DNA of 64,000 nt from Thermothelomyces thermophilus ATCC 42464 (GCF_000226095.1 NC_016473.1:1922001-1986000), one strand, 5' to 3'; shown: positions 46,201 to 60,040, counted from the first letter of the stretch. Translations and numbers: made by a program. Notes: generated by a model from the letters alone, not told the origin.

Positions 46201-49200
46201 TCTATCTATAGCAATACTAGCGATTTCTCCTATCTTAACCTACTGCTCTAGTTACAATGCTCCGCATTTGTCAACGGAGAGAATAGCTATTAGCGGTTTA
46301 GCTCGTTCCTCCTATTGTAACGTTGGTATCGTTATACCGCTTCTTCTAGAGTCTATAATGGTCTGCCTGCCACTGTCTATCTCTTATAGTAGATCCATAG
46401 GACATGCCTTCCCCTAAGTATTGTCTGCTCGTGATCCTTGCGCGCTCCCTATCTTACTAGTCAAATATAACTCCGTTTGGGGTTGTAGGTAGCTACTATT
46501 CTTCTAGCTAATGTCTAGGTTATAATCTTTATACTATAGTAATCCTAATATTATATCTTTATCGTTACCTATATCTATAATGCTAAATATAACTATTGTA
46601 GTTTTCCCTACCATAGTAATGTCGATTAGTTCGGTCTCCTTACGTACCTATTATATTAGAAATGGCCCTTTGACTATGCTATACTTCTGCTTCATTCTCT
46701 AGGGTATCCGTAGCTAATTTACAAGTGTCGGCGAAATCAGGTTTATCTCTGCTCTACTATCTACTAGTACAAGCATTTCGTGCTATTTCTATTATACTGT
46801 TGTCTATAATCGCTTGTCTTGCTACTGTCGTCCAAAGATTGTAGCGATTTCCTATATTTCTACTAGGAGGTCTTAATATAGTAGTCTCTTACGCCAGTTC
46901 CTCCTATACTACGCTACCACTCGCTGCTATATAGGCGTTAATGGTTTTCAGGCCCTTTGAAGGGCCCTGACCCGTTTCCTAGGTCAGTGCTAACCTCTTT
47001 AGTTATTTAGCTAATAGCGGCTTTATCGATCGTACTTATTTCTATAAGCTACTAAGTACTTATAGCTTCCTACTATTAGGTCTATTCTGCTTTTCGTCGT
47101 ATATACTATAGCTTTGTCTGAAGCTCCTAAATCTACGATTTCTTTTTGTCTATGTGGTAGAGGTAGTCATTACTCTAGTACAAGTCCTATATATCTTATC
47201 CTATTCTGTAGTACCTAGGCTAGGCTCGTTTTAGTACTACCGTAATGCCTTCTAGATCGTAGGCTTCGATTTTCCAGAGCAATTTGGCCGCTCTATTTCC
47301 CATATTATAGACCTATTCTATAGGGCAGAGGCTTCTGTCCTCGTTTCCTTGTCAGGTCGGCTAGTGATTGTTTTCGAATTTGTCGCGAAAGTGGTATTGG
47401 CATTTGTATAATATACACTGGAACCAGGGTACTTATACGTGTGCCTTGTATCGAGGGTATAGTTACGTAGCGTTGCCTAGGAGGTATTAGAACTCTTTCC
47501 TAAATCCTTCCTACTATACGTAGACTATAGATACTCTAATGCTAAGGTAGGAGTGTTTCTTCTAATAGCTTTCCTACGTACGCTTATCCTTTCCATGGTT
47601 CGCGCGTATAAACTAGTACTCGGGGTTCTATACGTCATAGCTAAGTTGCTAATCATCAAAATACTTAGTATAGCTATCAGGCCTATTATATGTCATAGGC
47701 TATTCCCCTCTAATGGTTTCTATAATACGTTAGAGTTCCTTTATCTCGTCCCTTATCTTGTCGCTCTACTAGGTAAGTCGAATTAAGCGTCTATCCTGTT
47801 CGTGTAGTTCCGTATTAAGCCGGAAAACTTCGTTATAGTACTATTTGATTCGTTCCTAGAGGAATAGAACATTAGGTCCGGGTCTTTCGATTCCTTAGGT
47901 GTCAGTCGTCTACAATCTATCCTGCCTCTAGGTAACTGTGAAACCCTATTGCCTTAGGGCTAGGAGAATCGAAATTGGTAGTGTATACTCTCCTGCTATA
48001 TCCTATTTAGCAAGACCTATCTCTAGGTCTACTATAACTAGTTCGGAGTATAGTGCTTGTTTGTCTTTATTATTACTGTCGCGTCTAGGACTATCTATAT
48101 CATTGTCCCTATTCTTGTAGCTTGTAGCTATTACTTTGATAATATCCTTAGTGGTTTCATTGATAGCTATAATTTTCTTTCTAGGGACTATTTTCTAGTC
48201 TTTCTTCGGGCTTCGATATTCTTGTTTGTAGTGTCCTTTCTTTCTATAGTTATAGTAGGTAACATTAGACTTGTCTTTAGCTATTTTCTTCTTATCTTAC
48301 TTTTATATTATATCTATATCTATAGCTCTAGGATACGTCCTATATAATATATTGACGTATACTTGTTTTTCCTTATCGTTAGCCTTAATTATAGTTCTAT
48401 TTATCTAACCTTATTTCTACTACTCTTATATATAAAGTCGATTATTAATTCTAATAGCCTATATAATATATTTATCTAGAGTCTTAGGCTAGTTATACTT
48501 GTATAGTTTGTCTTTAACCTTTTCCTTTAAGCCGTTATAGAATAGTTATATAAATGCCTTATCATTAAGCTAAGACTTAAGTATATCCTATCTAAACTAT
48601 ATAATATGGGAAGCTACTAACTTAGTCTATCGGAGATTAGCGAGTCTTTCTTATATATAAATCTTCTTATCTTCATCGCTAAAAACCTTCTAAAGCTCTT
48701 CTTTAAACCGGTTATAAGATCGAAAGACTACCTATATAAACGCGTCTCGGTCGTCTTTGTCTTCCTTAGTAAGATAGTCATTCTATATAGGCTCGAACCA
48801 TCTAAGTGCCTTGCCCTCTAGTCTTATGGCTATATAGAGGACTTTGGCTTTGTCGTCCGGAAACTTGTCGTCATTGAGCCGGAAGTAGGATCAGAGGTTC
48901 GTTAGGAATCCTACAAGATCTTCCTTAGTTCCTCTGTATTTGCTAGATGGTTTAATCTTGATGCGGCTTGCTTTGGCGCCTTCGAGTACCTTGATTTTGG
49001 CGTAGGCCTTGTTAACTAGCTTCTACGAGTGCTTTTCGCCGTTCTTAAGTTCCTTAATCCGAGCTTAAGTAACCTTATCTCTCTAGTCTAACTCCTAAAT
49101 CCGTTGCTAGAGTTAACCGAGCTAGGCAAGCAGCTATTTGGCTGTAACGTTAGTAGCTATGTCGATATCAAGGTCGAAATTACCTCCGTTCTAAGCCATA

Positions 49201-49226
49201 ATAGAATAAAGGGAGTAATAGCAACG

Positions 49227-49680
49227 TGTGACGAACCTAACTTAGACTTTTTCTAAAAGGGTTTAGATGGAGGTAAATTAAGCAGGATAAGTGTATAGGT
49301 CGTCTAAGGGATTCGGTGAAGCTAAAGAGTTTATAATAATACTAGAGTTGTCTCCTATAATGGTTAGTGATGCTTAGTATAAGTACTGGTAATTGTAGGT
49401 TAGGTTGCTATTACTAGTAAACTCCTAGAGTCTACTATAACGAGTGACTAGCTAGCTATATATATATAATTATCTGTCCCTCTTTAATAGTTATTACTAG
49501 TACTATTTCTCCTTTTACTCTATGATTCCGCGTTGTTAACGGTGACATGTTATTATCACTAGTGAAGACCTTAGTCTTGGTAGTGATAATCTTCTGATTG
49601 GTCTGTCAAGTGATTGGCTGTCGGAATGTCCTGCGTCCTGGCTGTAGCCTGCTAGGCCATCTATGTGCTTATCCGTGACA
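49227..49680 (-). repeat. element A 5' LTR (right copy)
   Basis: 454 bp, beginning TG and ending CA on both strands, partner of 42070-42523. The gag start lies 27 nt inside it. Confidence 0.95.
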
Positions 49681-49685
49681 GTTAG
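49681..49685. repeat. target site duplication of element A, right (GTTAG)
   Basis: Second copy of the five-base duplication. Element B integrase sequence resumes from here. Confidence 0.92.
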
Positions 49686-52600
49686 CAAACTATATTAGGC
49701 TTATATTATAACCGTAGAAGAGGTAGCTCGTGCTTATCTTAGTTACTATTAAGTCGCGATTATTAATTGCGAGCTAGTATATAGGTAGATATTTAGGCTA
49801 GTCGTACTATATAAAGGAAACTATAGTCTATAGGATAGTCTATACCTCCTAATTTATACGTTCTATACCTCTATCTATCTATAGATAATAGGCTATTAAT
49901 AGTAGTTACTCGATCCTGACAGTCTTATAGAGAGTAGTCTAAAACTAGCTAAGCTAGTCCAAACTACGATTAGTGATAATTTGTATCAGAAATCCGTAAA
50001 ACCGCTACTATATATCCTAGAACCGGAGCACGTATACCTTGGCTCCTATCGAGGATATAGCTTCGAGTTAGACGTACTTTGACAGCCGGTCGGTGATTAC
50101 TATAAGGTACCAGGGAGAATTCTTGTCTTATACGGGGAGATCGACTATAAAATCGATAGAAATCTGTTTCTAGAAGCGGTTAGCGATAGGTAGGGGCTAG
50201 AGGAGTCCTTATTATAGTTAACGCGAAACTTTAGCCCTCTGACATATATAATAGTTCCTTGTAAATCTCTTTATATCTAGAGATATAAAGTCCTAATAGT
50301 AGTCCTATTAGAGTATTTTAAATAACCTGTTCCTCCTTAGGTAGCCTAACATAGGGGAGTTATAGATATATTAAAGGATAGCAATAGTAAGTGGTTCCTA
50401 TATAGGGAGCTAAAGTCTACCCTAGAACTAAAGAGCACCCTATGTATTAAGGGAGCAGTCTATAATTTAGGTCTATACTATATTTACTTCCTTCGGAAAT
50501 TTTTGGGCCCCGTCCTAGATAGCCTAGAGCTAGTATACGTAATATTCGTCCTTAATAACTCCCTTATCCTATAAGGCTACTAGCTATTCGTCTATAAAAA
50601 TAGTGCTCCCCTTCGGCAGGTAGGATGCTTTAGATAACGTTAAGGAATCTATCGTATCTATTTAGATAGTAGGGAGAAGTTATACTATACGCTATACGTC
50701 TTTAGGAAAGTTTTGTTCGCGACAGGATAGGGCGTTGGGGTGGGACACTTATAACCTAGGTCAGTAACAGAGCTTAAAGTTAAAGAGGGAGAGTATCTTA
50801 GCCTATCGAGCTTATTACTTACTAATTAAATGAGGCTAGGAAAAGTATTCGAGGTTTTTATAGTTAGTTAAGATCTAAAAGAGAGCTATAATACTATAGA
50901 GCTTAGCCGACTAGGTCTTTAGGTACGAGATAATTATAAGTAACTTCTTGTTATGGATTATATAGTTCTATTCGGCTAGGGTTAGTTTTATAGAGTAGTA
51001 GGCTATAGGGTATAGAACCCTATCTTCTCCTTGCTAAGATAGGCACCCTCCTAGCACTATCTTAGAGCAATTTGCCTTAAGTACTATCTCCTGTTCGGGG
51101 TCCTATTATACAAGGATAGGTTCCGATATAAAGGCCGTCTTAAAGGCGTCAAAGGCCTTCTATTCCTTAGTCCCTTACTAGAACAGGGTATTCTTACAGG
51201 TTAACCGTATTAAGGGTTCCATTAGCCTAGAAAAGTTAAGGATAAAGTCTCGGTAGAAATTGGCAAATCCTAGGAAGCTTCGTACTCCCTAAACCTTCTA
51301 TAGTACCTCTTACTCGCAGATAGCGGCTAGCTTTTTAGGGTCTAGACAGACCTAGGCCTCTACCTCTATAATATAGCTAAGGTATTTAACTTCTTTTATA
51401 GCAAACGTATACTTCTTAAGGTCTAGTATAAGTCTTACTTTCTATAACCTTTAGAGCACGTCCCTTACTTACCTTATATAATCTTTTTTACTACCTGAAG
51501 TATAAATTAAAATATTATTAAGGTATACTATTATAAAGTCTCTAAGTGTTAGACTAAGAGCATTGTTAATATATCGTTAGAAGGTTATAGGTATACCTAT
51601 AAGTCTAAAGGGATAGATAAGCCACTTAAAGAGGCCAAACCAGGTCCGGAATATTGTCAAATATTTGTAGCCCTCTACGATCCGGATATAGTAAAAGGCC
51701 GCCTAGATATCTAACTTTATAAACTACTTAGCTCTAGCTAGGGAGCAAAGCATTTCCTTAATAAGCAGGAGGGGGTATCGGTCTTGCCTCGTAATCTTAT
51801 TTAGCGCTCGATAGTCAATATAGAACCTCTAACCTCCGTCTACTTTCTTTACTAAGAGGATAGGGGCAGTAGCCGAAGAGGAGCTAGCTCGGATCTATCT
51901 CTTATCTAGCAAGTTAACGACTTACTTTCGGACTTCTAATAAATAATCCTATAGTATATTATAGAGAGGTCCCTAAGGGAGTTTAGGGATCTTTCTGTCT
52001 AGGCCTTCCTTTAATTTGATGTGATGATCGGCCGTGTCGCGATGTAAGGGAAGTCTGCTAGCTTTCTCCTTATTAAAGAGGTTGGCAAAGTCGCGAAGTT
52101 TGTCTAGTAAGGTAACCTCTAACTCTATACTAGGCCTTAATTAGGTGCCCCTATTCCTTATATTTTCTCTGTCAAATTGGCATCTTAATTCTAGGATAGT
52201 TATCATTTTTTAGATACTAGTAACTAGGAAGGTATTAGAAGTCTTCTTCTTCTATACCCTCCGAACTATGCCTATAAAGACTATACCTATAATTTAGGAG
52301 ATTCCTATCTGTCTTATCTATAAAGAGATCTTATAGATAAGTAATCTTAGTTATATCCCGATTTTAAGAACGCCTATATATATATCTAGTCTGACCTCCT
52401 AGTATTCTATCTATAGAAGACCTAATATAACGTTATATATAAGTCCTAGGACTATATAAAACATAGCCTAACTCTCCTAGCCATTGATATCTATTATAAT
52501 ATAGGCTATCCGAGTGATCTTCTGGTCCTATTATAGCCTAGTTATAGTCCTAAGGGTATATATGGTAGGCAAACTAATCTACTCGATTCCGAGCTTCTAG

Positions 52601-53947
52601 TATATTCTCTCGCTAATAATGCTATAGCTAGAACATTTACTATCTATTTAAGCATTTATAAGGCCGGTAGAGTTAAGGAAGATTAGAATAAGAAAAGGAG
52701 GTTTATCTATTCTTTTGCTAATCTCTATAAACTTATCTTCTAGGTAGTTATAGTCTTTTAGCCCCCTTACGAGACTTTACTTAGGGGCTACTCTTTTCCC
52801 TACTCGCTATCTTCTTTGTTAGACAAGTCGTCGTCTTCCTTCTAATCCTTAGCCTCTAAGGCATTAATATTGGTTCTTAGCTAATTCTGCTATACTAGCC
52901 TTAAAGTAAGGGCGAAGTAATACTTAGTAATAAAGTAACCCTTTTACCTATACTAGATATATACTCTAGCTACCTATTAGGCTATATATACTTCTAGACT
53001 AACCTATTTCGCCTATAGGGCGTTACCCCTATATTTTCCTACCCTATCCTTGTTAGGTCCCTTCCTCTATAGGTTAGTATATAACAAGTTAATTCCGGTC
53101 ATCGGTATATCTCCTTCCACGTCCTTCTCTCTCTATAGTTCGGGTGCTACCTACCGCCTCTATATCTGCTAATACTTGTCACTAAGCCAAAGAGCCTCGA
53201 GATCTATAGTAATCTTACGATATTTCTCGACTACCATTACGTAATTATCCTAGGGAATCCCTTATCTAACCGCTATATATTTAAGTTTCGGAGAGAGGCA
53301 TTATTATAATTTAATTAGGCGTAGCTTGTCGCTCTAAAGGAAACCACCTGCCTTTGATAGCTTAGCCTTAAACCGAATAATAAAGGTAGTAAACGGTTTA
53401 TCGTCTCTTTATTAAAGGAATTCTAGTTTCGATAGGGCTACCGTCTTCTTATAAGGGTTAGAGAAGATGCTCTTAAGATATTAAAGGAACTTAGTTAGGT
53501 TATACCTAACTTTTAGGCCTATAGATTTATAGTAGGCTATAACCCGAGTCTATACCTAGCATGTAAGGTTTCCCTAGATAAAGACCTATTAGTCGTAATT
53601 AGAGCCGATAAAATCTCTATTAGCTATAAGGACGTATTCTATCGTACTCTTCTATACTATAAAGAGTTCCTTTTTACTATCGAAAGGTTAACTAGTTAGG
53701 AGACGCTTCTACTACGGCCGCTAAGCTTTAAGAGGTACCTTAGCTAACTTAGGGGTTAGGATAGGTTAGGTTTAGGATGCTCGGAGAGTGTCGATCGTCG
53801 CGTCCCGCTATTCTACTACTACTTAAAGGGAGCGGACAAGCTCCTATAATTCCACTAAGCCCGAGGGCCTATATGCCATCGAATCCGTCATGATTACGTT
53901 ATCGATAACTCCCTTAGAGAGTTACTACTAGTAGAAGGTAGTTAAAA

Positions 53948-54271
53948 TATAATATACTAGCCTTATAGTAACTATAGATAAGCGTATAATATTCCATTTA
54001 ACTACCTTAGGGAGGAAAAAGAGAAAGAACACAAGAGTTATACGGAGGGGCGCCTTTTAAGTGTGTACGTTGTAACCTAGGTAGGGCCCGGTTAGGCTCC
54101 GGGTCGGGCCCTAACCGGGCCTTGGCCGCGTGTCCACCAGACAAGTTATAAACGAGCAACGAACGCTCTACGGACCCGTAGGGCGTGGGTGAGTGGGGCA
54201 GGGTGGGTCCGTTCCGTGCCCGGGTAAAGCCCGGGCATTATCTAGCCTGGGTGTAGCCTAGGCCTATAACA
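53948..54271 (-). repeat. element B 5' LTR (right copy)
   Basis: 324 bp partner of 39434-39757, with the GC-rich hairpin conserved. Confidence 0.92.
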
Positions 54272-54276
54272 CTAGG
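54272..54276. repeat. target site duplication of element B, right (CTAGG)
   Basis: Identical to 39429-39433. Confidence 0.85.
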
Positions 54277-57200
54277 CGCTATTTGGCCTCTTCCTAGCCA
54301 GAAATGACGCCTTGGCCCTTCTATTTAGGTGGCTGGCCTTGTTTTCTTCTAGGTAGTAGTTAAATCTGACAGCGATTCTTGTATTCCTAGATTAGTTTGC
54401 TAGCTATAGCTTCGAGTTCGCTTTTTAGAAGCTATTAGTTGTCCTTTATGTCGAATCTAAGCTAATAGACAAGGTATTCTACCTTTAGGCGCTTCTTTCT
54501 ACATACCCAATGGTTAACGATCTTCTCGATCTTTTAGTATTCCTTATTATTAATTAGAATTGGCTGCGGTAGAGGAGCGGTCCTTCTAAACGGGTCGGGA
54601 CCTTGTTTAACGCGGTAGAGCTAGGTAATAGATATAACTAGGTAGACTTTCTAGGATTTAGGAAAATCTAACTTGTATACTAGCTTTCCTACCCTCTATT
54701 TGATTTTAAACGGTCCTGCCCTCTAGGCTAACCACTTCCTATTAGGTTTGCTAGGTAGGTAGTAGCCTTTGTATAGGCGTAACCAAATAGTATCTCTAAC
54801 CTTGAATTTAGTAGGTATATATCTCTAGTTATACTATAACTTGGCTAACGCTATAGCTTAGTCAATTATTTCGCTAGCTTCGGCCTAGTATTACTTATAT
54901 AGGATTTCTAAAGCTTCCTGTTCGCTAGATCTAGCGGTCCTTTTGCTTAGGATATCTAGGACCAAGTATAGCTTAAACCTATATACTAACTCGTTTAGTG
55001 ACCTTCTAATACCAGTGACTAGTATATTATTAAGGTAGTGCTATAAGGTAGGGAGGATCTCGACCTATAAGCGGTTAGAATTGGCCGTAAAGTTTATTCT
55101 AAGTATAATTTCTATAGTCTAGTTTGTTCGTTCGGACTAGCCGTCGGTCTATAGATAGTAAGCTATAGAAAATAATAGCTTGGTTCCTAGTAGTAAGAAT
55201 ACTTCCTTCTATAGGTCGGATGTGAACTTAGGATTACGATCGCTAATAATCTAGGTAGGTATACCCTAGTTAGTAAATATCTAGGTCCTTAGAAGAACGG
55301 TTACCTATTCCTTAGCTATATATATCTAGCAGCCTACCACGAGTAGCTTCTTCTTACTAAACTTGTATATTATGGTATAGAGTATATCTACTAGTATATA
55401 GCCTTCAAGTGACTAGAGGGTCCTAATCGTCGGTATTAGCGGTAAGTCAGTAATGAAGTCTATAGCTACTATATAGTATAATGTCGGCTAGGTTTAAATT
55501 AGCTAGAGTTCCCCTAGTGGTAGGTTCCGGTTGGTCGAGTTTGCCTAGTATACATTGTAGTGCTATATGAACTTTAAGACTTTCTAAGCCTTCTTACGGA
55601 AATAGATAGCTATAAGCTCGTTCATTATCTTGTTTTTACCGAAATAGTATATATCATTATAAACGATCTAAAGAATTAGATTAATATAGCTTTCCGATAG
55701 GCAGAGTCTCCTAGTACTATCGAAGTCGATATAGAAAAGTAGCCTATTCGTCAATTCGAACGGTTCTATAGGTAGTTTTGGCCGTCTACGTTTTCTAACC
55801 CTGTTCTAGTCATTTCTGACTAGGTTCTTCTTGCTTTTATAGAGTATATAGTGGATAGGTCTATACTTACGGTGCTTAGAATAGCTAGCGATAATCCTAG
55901 CCCTAAACTCGTCACTAAGTACTGGTTCTATAATAGTTATATCCGCTATAAAGATATCCTTATCCTAGTACTTGCTCTAGATGTCTCTAAGTTCGTTAGC
56001 CGGACTGTCCTTAACCTTTAGATCCTCCTATTCCCATATAGGTAGTCTTAATAGTATATTAGATACGATATTTAAGGTTCCTAGAATATAAAAAATGTTA
56101 AGATTAAATCTAGATAGGTAATCAGCTATATTAGCTAGCTTAAGGTTAGCCTTAGCTAGATCTATCATAATTAGGGACATATACTTTATAATCCCTTTCG
56201 TAAGGGTATAATTAGTAAGGATATTAACCAGATACCTATTTAATTAGACTATCTTCCTAAGCTTCCTAATTACCTAGATAAGTATAGTAATCTCTATCTT
56301 AATAGATCTATAGCATTTTTCCACGTTAGTAGTCGCTTATAATATAAATAAGATAGGCTATACCTTACTTACAGGAATATCCCTACTAGGAATTTTCTCT
56401 CTATCCTAGTTATCCTTAAGTTAGAAGGCAATGACGCTATAACCGTCATAGTAAGCATCTAACTTTAGGAATAGTAGCTTTTCTAGGCGGTAATAATAGA
56501 GAAACTCCTAGTTATATAAGTGCTCCTATAGCAATTAGAAAGATTCGAGCTCCTCCTTGGTTAGAGTGAATTTAACGGTAGATATAACCGCTTTCCGGGT
56601 ACGTTTGGCTTTCCCAGGGTTCAATTTTCCTTCCTTCCGGGCGGCTACCATTAGTATCGTCTTCCGGGCCTAGAGTAGCCTTGCTTTGGCATTAAACTAT
56701 GGAATGCCTTTCCTAAGCTATCTAGCTATTCCGAGGTAGTGCTCTAAGCTATCGAGAGTATCCGGAAACTTTAGCTTCTTAAAGGTAGCAATACGGTCGT
56801 CGGTTTTAGCAATGCCTTTGCTATTTACAATATACCTAAGGAGTCTTACAGCCAGGTAACCTATAAAGGATTTAGCTATGCTAATATAGATATAGGCCTT
56901 GTCAAGGATTTTATAAACGGTATATAGGTGTTTGAGGTATTCTTCCTCTATTTTACTAAAGATCATAATATCATTAATATATACTCTAATAAAATGGTAG
57001 TATTTAAGGAAAAGTCTATCTATATAGTATTATATAAATATAGGTACGTTTTTAAAACCTATAAGTACTATATTAGATTTTTCTAAACTATAGTAGCTTA
57101 TAACCACTATATAGTTATTATACTCCTTGGTAATTAGTAACTAGTAGAAGAATCCTAAGGTATCTAAGGCTATAAAGAACTTATTACTAACTATGGCGGC

Positions 57201-60040
57201 TATAATATTGTCCTGGTCGGGCAAGGGGTAGATATCTAGAACTATAATTACATTTAGCGGTCGTAGGTCGACTATACTTCGGCTCTTCTTGACCTCTACT
57301 CCTAGCTTTTTAGTAACCTTTCTCTATATAATGAATGCTAGGTATATAATGGGGGTTAGTTTATCTATAAGAGTAAATCTACTAGATACCTAGAGCTAGT
57401 CATAATACTTGTCTAGAGCTTTATAGTCTTTAAGCCCTATTAGGTACGGTCTAACCGTTCGGACTTACTTTTGCTAACCGTTAACCAGGTTAATCCGTAT
57501 CTTCTGGCCTTCTAGCATTAGTACGATTCCCCTATTACGGTAAAGGTTATATCTATCTAGAAGTTCCTTTACCTTAAGCGCGAACTTGGGATTTATATTA
57601 GCAATGCTAACGCCGTCCTTGCTTTTAATGGCCGGGATATCATTAGGTTTTTTAATACTATATTATAGGGTATAAAAGTTAACCCTATTCGGTAGTAGGA
57701 GTTCCTAGTTACTATTAGTACCTTCTTAGTAGTATATATACTAGGCTTTCTCTAGCTTTTCCTTTAGCTCTTACTTGGTAATTCTATCCTAGACCTTAGT
57801 CTATATATTCTCTATATCGCTTATATTAACTTAGGTAGCAGTGTTCTTCCTATAGTATTCTAAGAGGTAGCTAATCTTATCTCCTTTCCAGATGACTATA
57901 GAGATATCGGTATCATTTCTAACGATAGCTACCTAGGGTATATACCAATTAACTATAGCATTCTAGACTCTATCTCGGCTAGTAGTAAAGTAGAAGCACT
58001 TATCCTCCAAGGTAGTATTAGGTAGTAGAATAAAGTAAGTCTTAACTATCTAGGTAGAGTATACTAGAATAACGGTATGCCGAATAGCGGTAACCTTCTA
58101 AGAGATAGGCTTAGGGTTCTTCTTTATAATGTCCCTACGGACCTTTATATTCGCTAGCGATCTAAAGGTATAAATACCCTTAATAAAGTCAATCTTGACA
58201 CTATAAGCTATTATAAAGTCAGTGCCTAAGAGCATTTTTAGAGTAAATTCGTCGATAATATCGGCTATAATATGGATATATCCGTCGATTAGTATATTCC
58301 TAGCCTCTCCTAGGATATAGAAGTCAAATTCGACCTATTTACTAATCCTAGTCTTTGAATTGACTCCCTTAAGGGTATAGGGTTTACCCTTAATCTATTA
58401 GGGATTCTTTACCTATTAGATAATCTATATCTAGTTAACTAGGTTAGTTAAACTGCCTATATCGAAATAGATGTCTATAGTTTGATCTCCTAGGTTAGCT
58501 CGAACCGGAATACGTAGGTAAGACGTTTTCCTTGGCCGGTAGAAGGGTATTTCTATACTTAGCTTAGCTTTTACTACTTGGCTAGGTTCGAAGGAGAGGA
58601 GTACGGTTTCCTGTTCCTGTTCCTCGGGCAGTTCTAACGGTATAGTCGCTCCTTCTACGAAGTCCTATTTTACCTAGGGAAGGTTTTCCTTCTTTAGTAG
58701 TTCTAGTAGTTATAGTTTCTTCCTATAATTCTAGCGCAAGTGACGGTATAGCGCTCCTTAGCTTACAAATGACTATCTATAGAGCCTATAGATATTACTG
58801 TCTTCCTAGATATAGTCTTCCTTGACGGTACTAAGGAAGTATACCTCTCTATCGCTACTATCTCTATTAGTCTCGGATTTATAGTCGCTGATTAGGAGAT
58901 AGCCGGTAGCTTTAAGCTCCTTATATTCGGCTTCGGCTTTCTCATCCTTGCCAGATACTACTATAGTATTATAGTAGTAGTAGGTACTATCCTTATTAAT
59001 ATGCTTCTAGCTATAGTAATGGAACCGTCGGAAGTAGGGATTCCGTTTACTATATCTGCCCTTTTCCTAGGCTCTAGTACCCTAAGGATAGTTACCTCTA
59101 CCTTAGTTATTACAGTCTTTCGGGCGAGGCTCCTAGTTACGGCCTTAGTATTACTCTCCTTATAGAAGATATCTATATTTTTATTCCTCTCTTTGCCTAT
59201 AGTGGTTAGACTAGTATTATTAGCCTTAATTACCTTATCTTAGCTTAGTACATGACTAATTAGCTTAATCTTCAAGGCTACTATTGCTATTATTACCACT
59301 TAGTCTATTAGATATATTCTTAATGTTAAATACGGCGGCTTTCCGTACCCTCCTTTCGGCTTTAAGCTCCTTAGATAGTACCTCTTACTTTTTAGTAATA
59401 TAAAGGAGGTACTAGTCAAGAGTATCCGTTTTCTATAGCTTAGGATAGAGCTTATAAAGCGCTAAAGTCATTGCTAACTAAAGTCTAGTCAAAAGCTAGT
59501 AGTTCGTCTTATCTCCCTAGACTCGAGTATAATAGAAAAGGTCTATTATAAATTTATAGATAGATTTACCTATAATAAGGTCATTCTTGATATAGCTATT
59601 CTAAACTAGCTATTAGCCTACCTGATTAAACTAGATACTAAACTATTCCTTAATCCTTTAGAGCTATATCTCTATACTTAAGTAAAAAGTCTCCTTCTTA
59701 GTAAATAATAGTTACTATTTATACTACTATAAAGCTAACCTATGGAATAATACCTATAGATCATTCTATAAGAAGAGTTCCTTAGAGACGTTTCCTCTAA
59801 CCGTATTATAGATATACTTAATCTAGAGGTTAGTATCTATATAATAATGGATCTTTTTATAATAAAAGATTAGCTAGCTATTAGTAATCTTTCGGTTAGT
59901 ATCTAGCTAGAGTAAGCTAATATTAGTAATCTTCTATACCTAGTTAGTAGCTAGTTATAGTAATATATATACTAGCTATAGCTAAGGAGAACTAATATCT
60001 ATCGGTTCGATTATAGCGTTCTATAGGAGTCTAACTATTA
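54277..60040 (-). mobile_element. Ty3/Gypsy chromovirus D, broken, LTRs not resolved
   Basis: Reverse-strand gag-pol. Gag and a zinc-finger-like segment lie at about 58.98-60.0 kb, and the protease at about 58.18-58.26 kb (MLLGTDFI). RT and its connection lie at about 56.72-57.4 kb; the frame 56718-56966 stays open for 82 codons with RLLRYIVNSKGIAKTDDRIA and DTLDSLEHYLGIAR. RNase H follows, then integrase at about 55.0-55.45 kb (ISDRNPKFTSDL, TDGQSERTNQTIEI), and a chromodomain at about 54.43-54.57 kb. The 3' end abuts element B's insertion point, so its 3' LTR, if any, would lie left of 39,429; I could not recognise it. Many stops. Confidence 0.82.

Larger units (their letters stand above)
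42070..49680 (-). mobile_element. Ty3/Gypsy chromovirus A, complete in outline but broken
   Basis: 7,611 bp with 454-bp LTRs and a GTTAG duplication, inserted in B's integrase. It reads on the reverse strand. The gag ATG is at 49199, 27 nt inside the 5' (right) LTR, and a zinc-knuckle-type region is near 48.23-48.28 kb. The protease (LVDSRAEINLISPTLV-like) is near 46.73-46.79 kb. RT lies at about 45.38-45.96 kb (FIPKKD, YLDNILIFSKT), RNase H at about 44.8-45.3 kb, integrase at about 43.6-44.7 kb, and chromodomain (VEEILD) at about 43.35-43.47 kb. An opposite-strand accessory frame fills most of the space to the 3' LTR. Order of parts is that of chromoviruses. Stops occur throughout, so it cannot move. 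Confidence 0.94.
39434..54271 (-). mobile_element. Ty3/Gypsy chromovirus B, broken, host of nested element A
   Basis: A 14.8-kb interval. Subtracting the nested element A leaves about 7.2 kb: two 324-bp LTRs and an internal part read on the reverse strand. The gag ATG is at 53891, 57 nt inside the right-hand (5') LTR. Gag occupies about 52.9-53.9 kb, protease/linker about 52.5-52.8 kb, and reverse transcriptase about 51.45-51.96 kb (ILLVKKVDGG in the fingers, then the FGL and YLDD-equivalent region). RNase H is at about 50.85-51.3 kb. The integrase is split by A into 49,681-50,600 and 41,690-42,064, and the chromodomain is at about 41.43-41.64 kb. Between chromodomain and left LTR lies an opposite-strand frame listed separately. 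It is inactive, with stops throughout. Confidence 0.9.

Noticed and set aside
47553-47786. Leu/Ile-rich forward frame and its counterpart at 63466-63780
   Set aside because: Antisense of the same post-gag segment in elements A and C, not a membrane protein gene.
48057-48347. Hydrophobic 96-codon forward frame and its counterpart at 62854-63102
   Set aside because: Both are the antisense of the gag zinc-knuckle region of elements A and C. Hydrophobicity is a by-product of complementing Lys/Arg codons.
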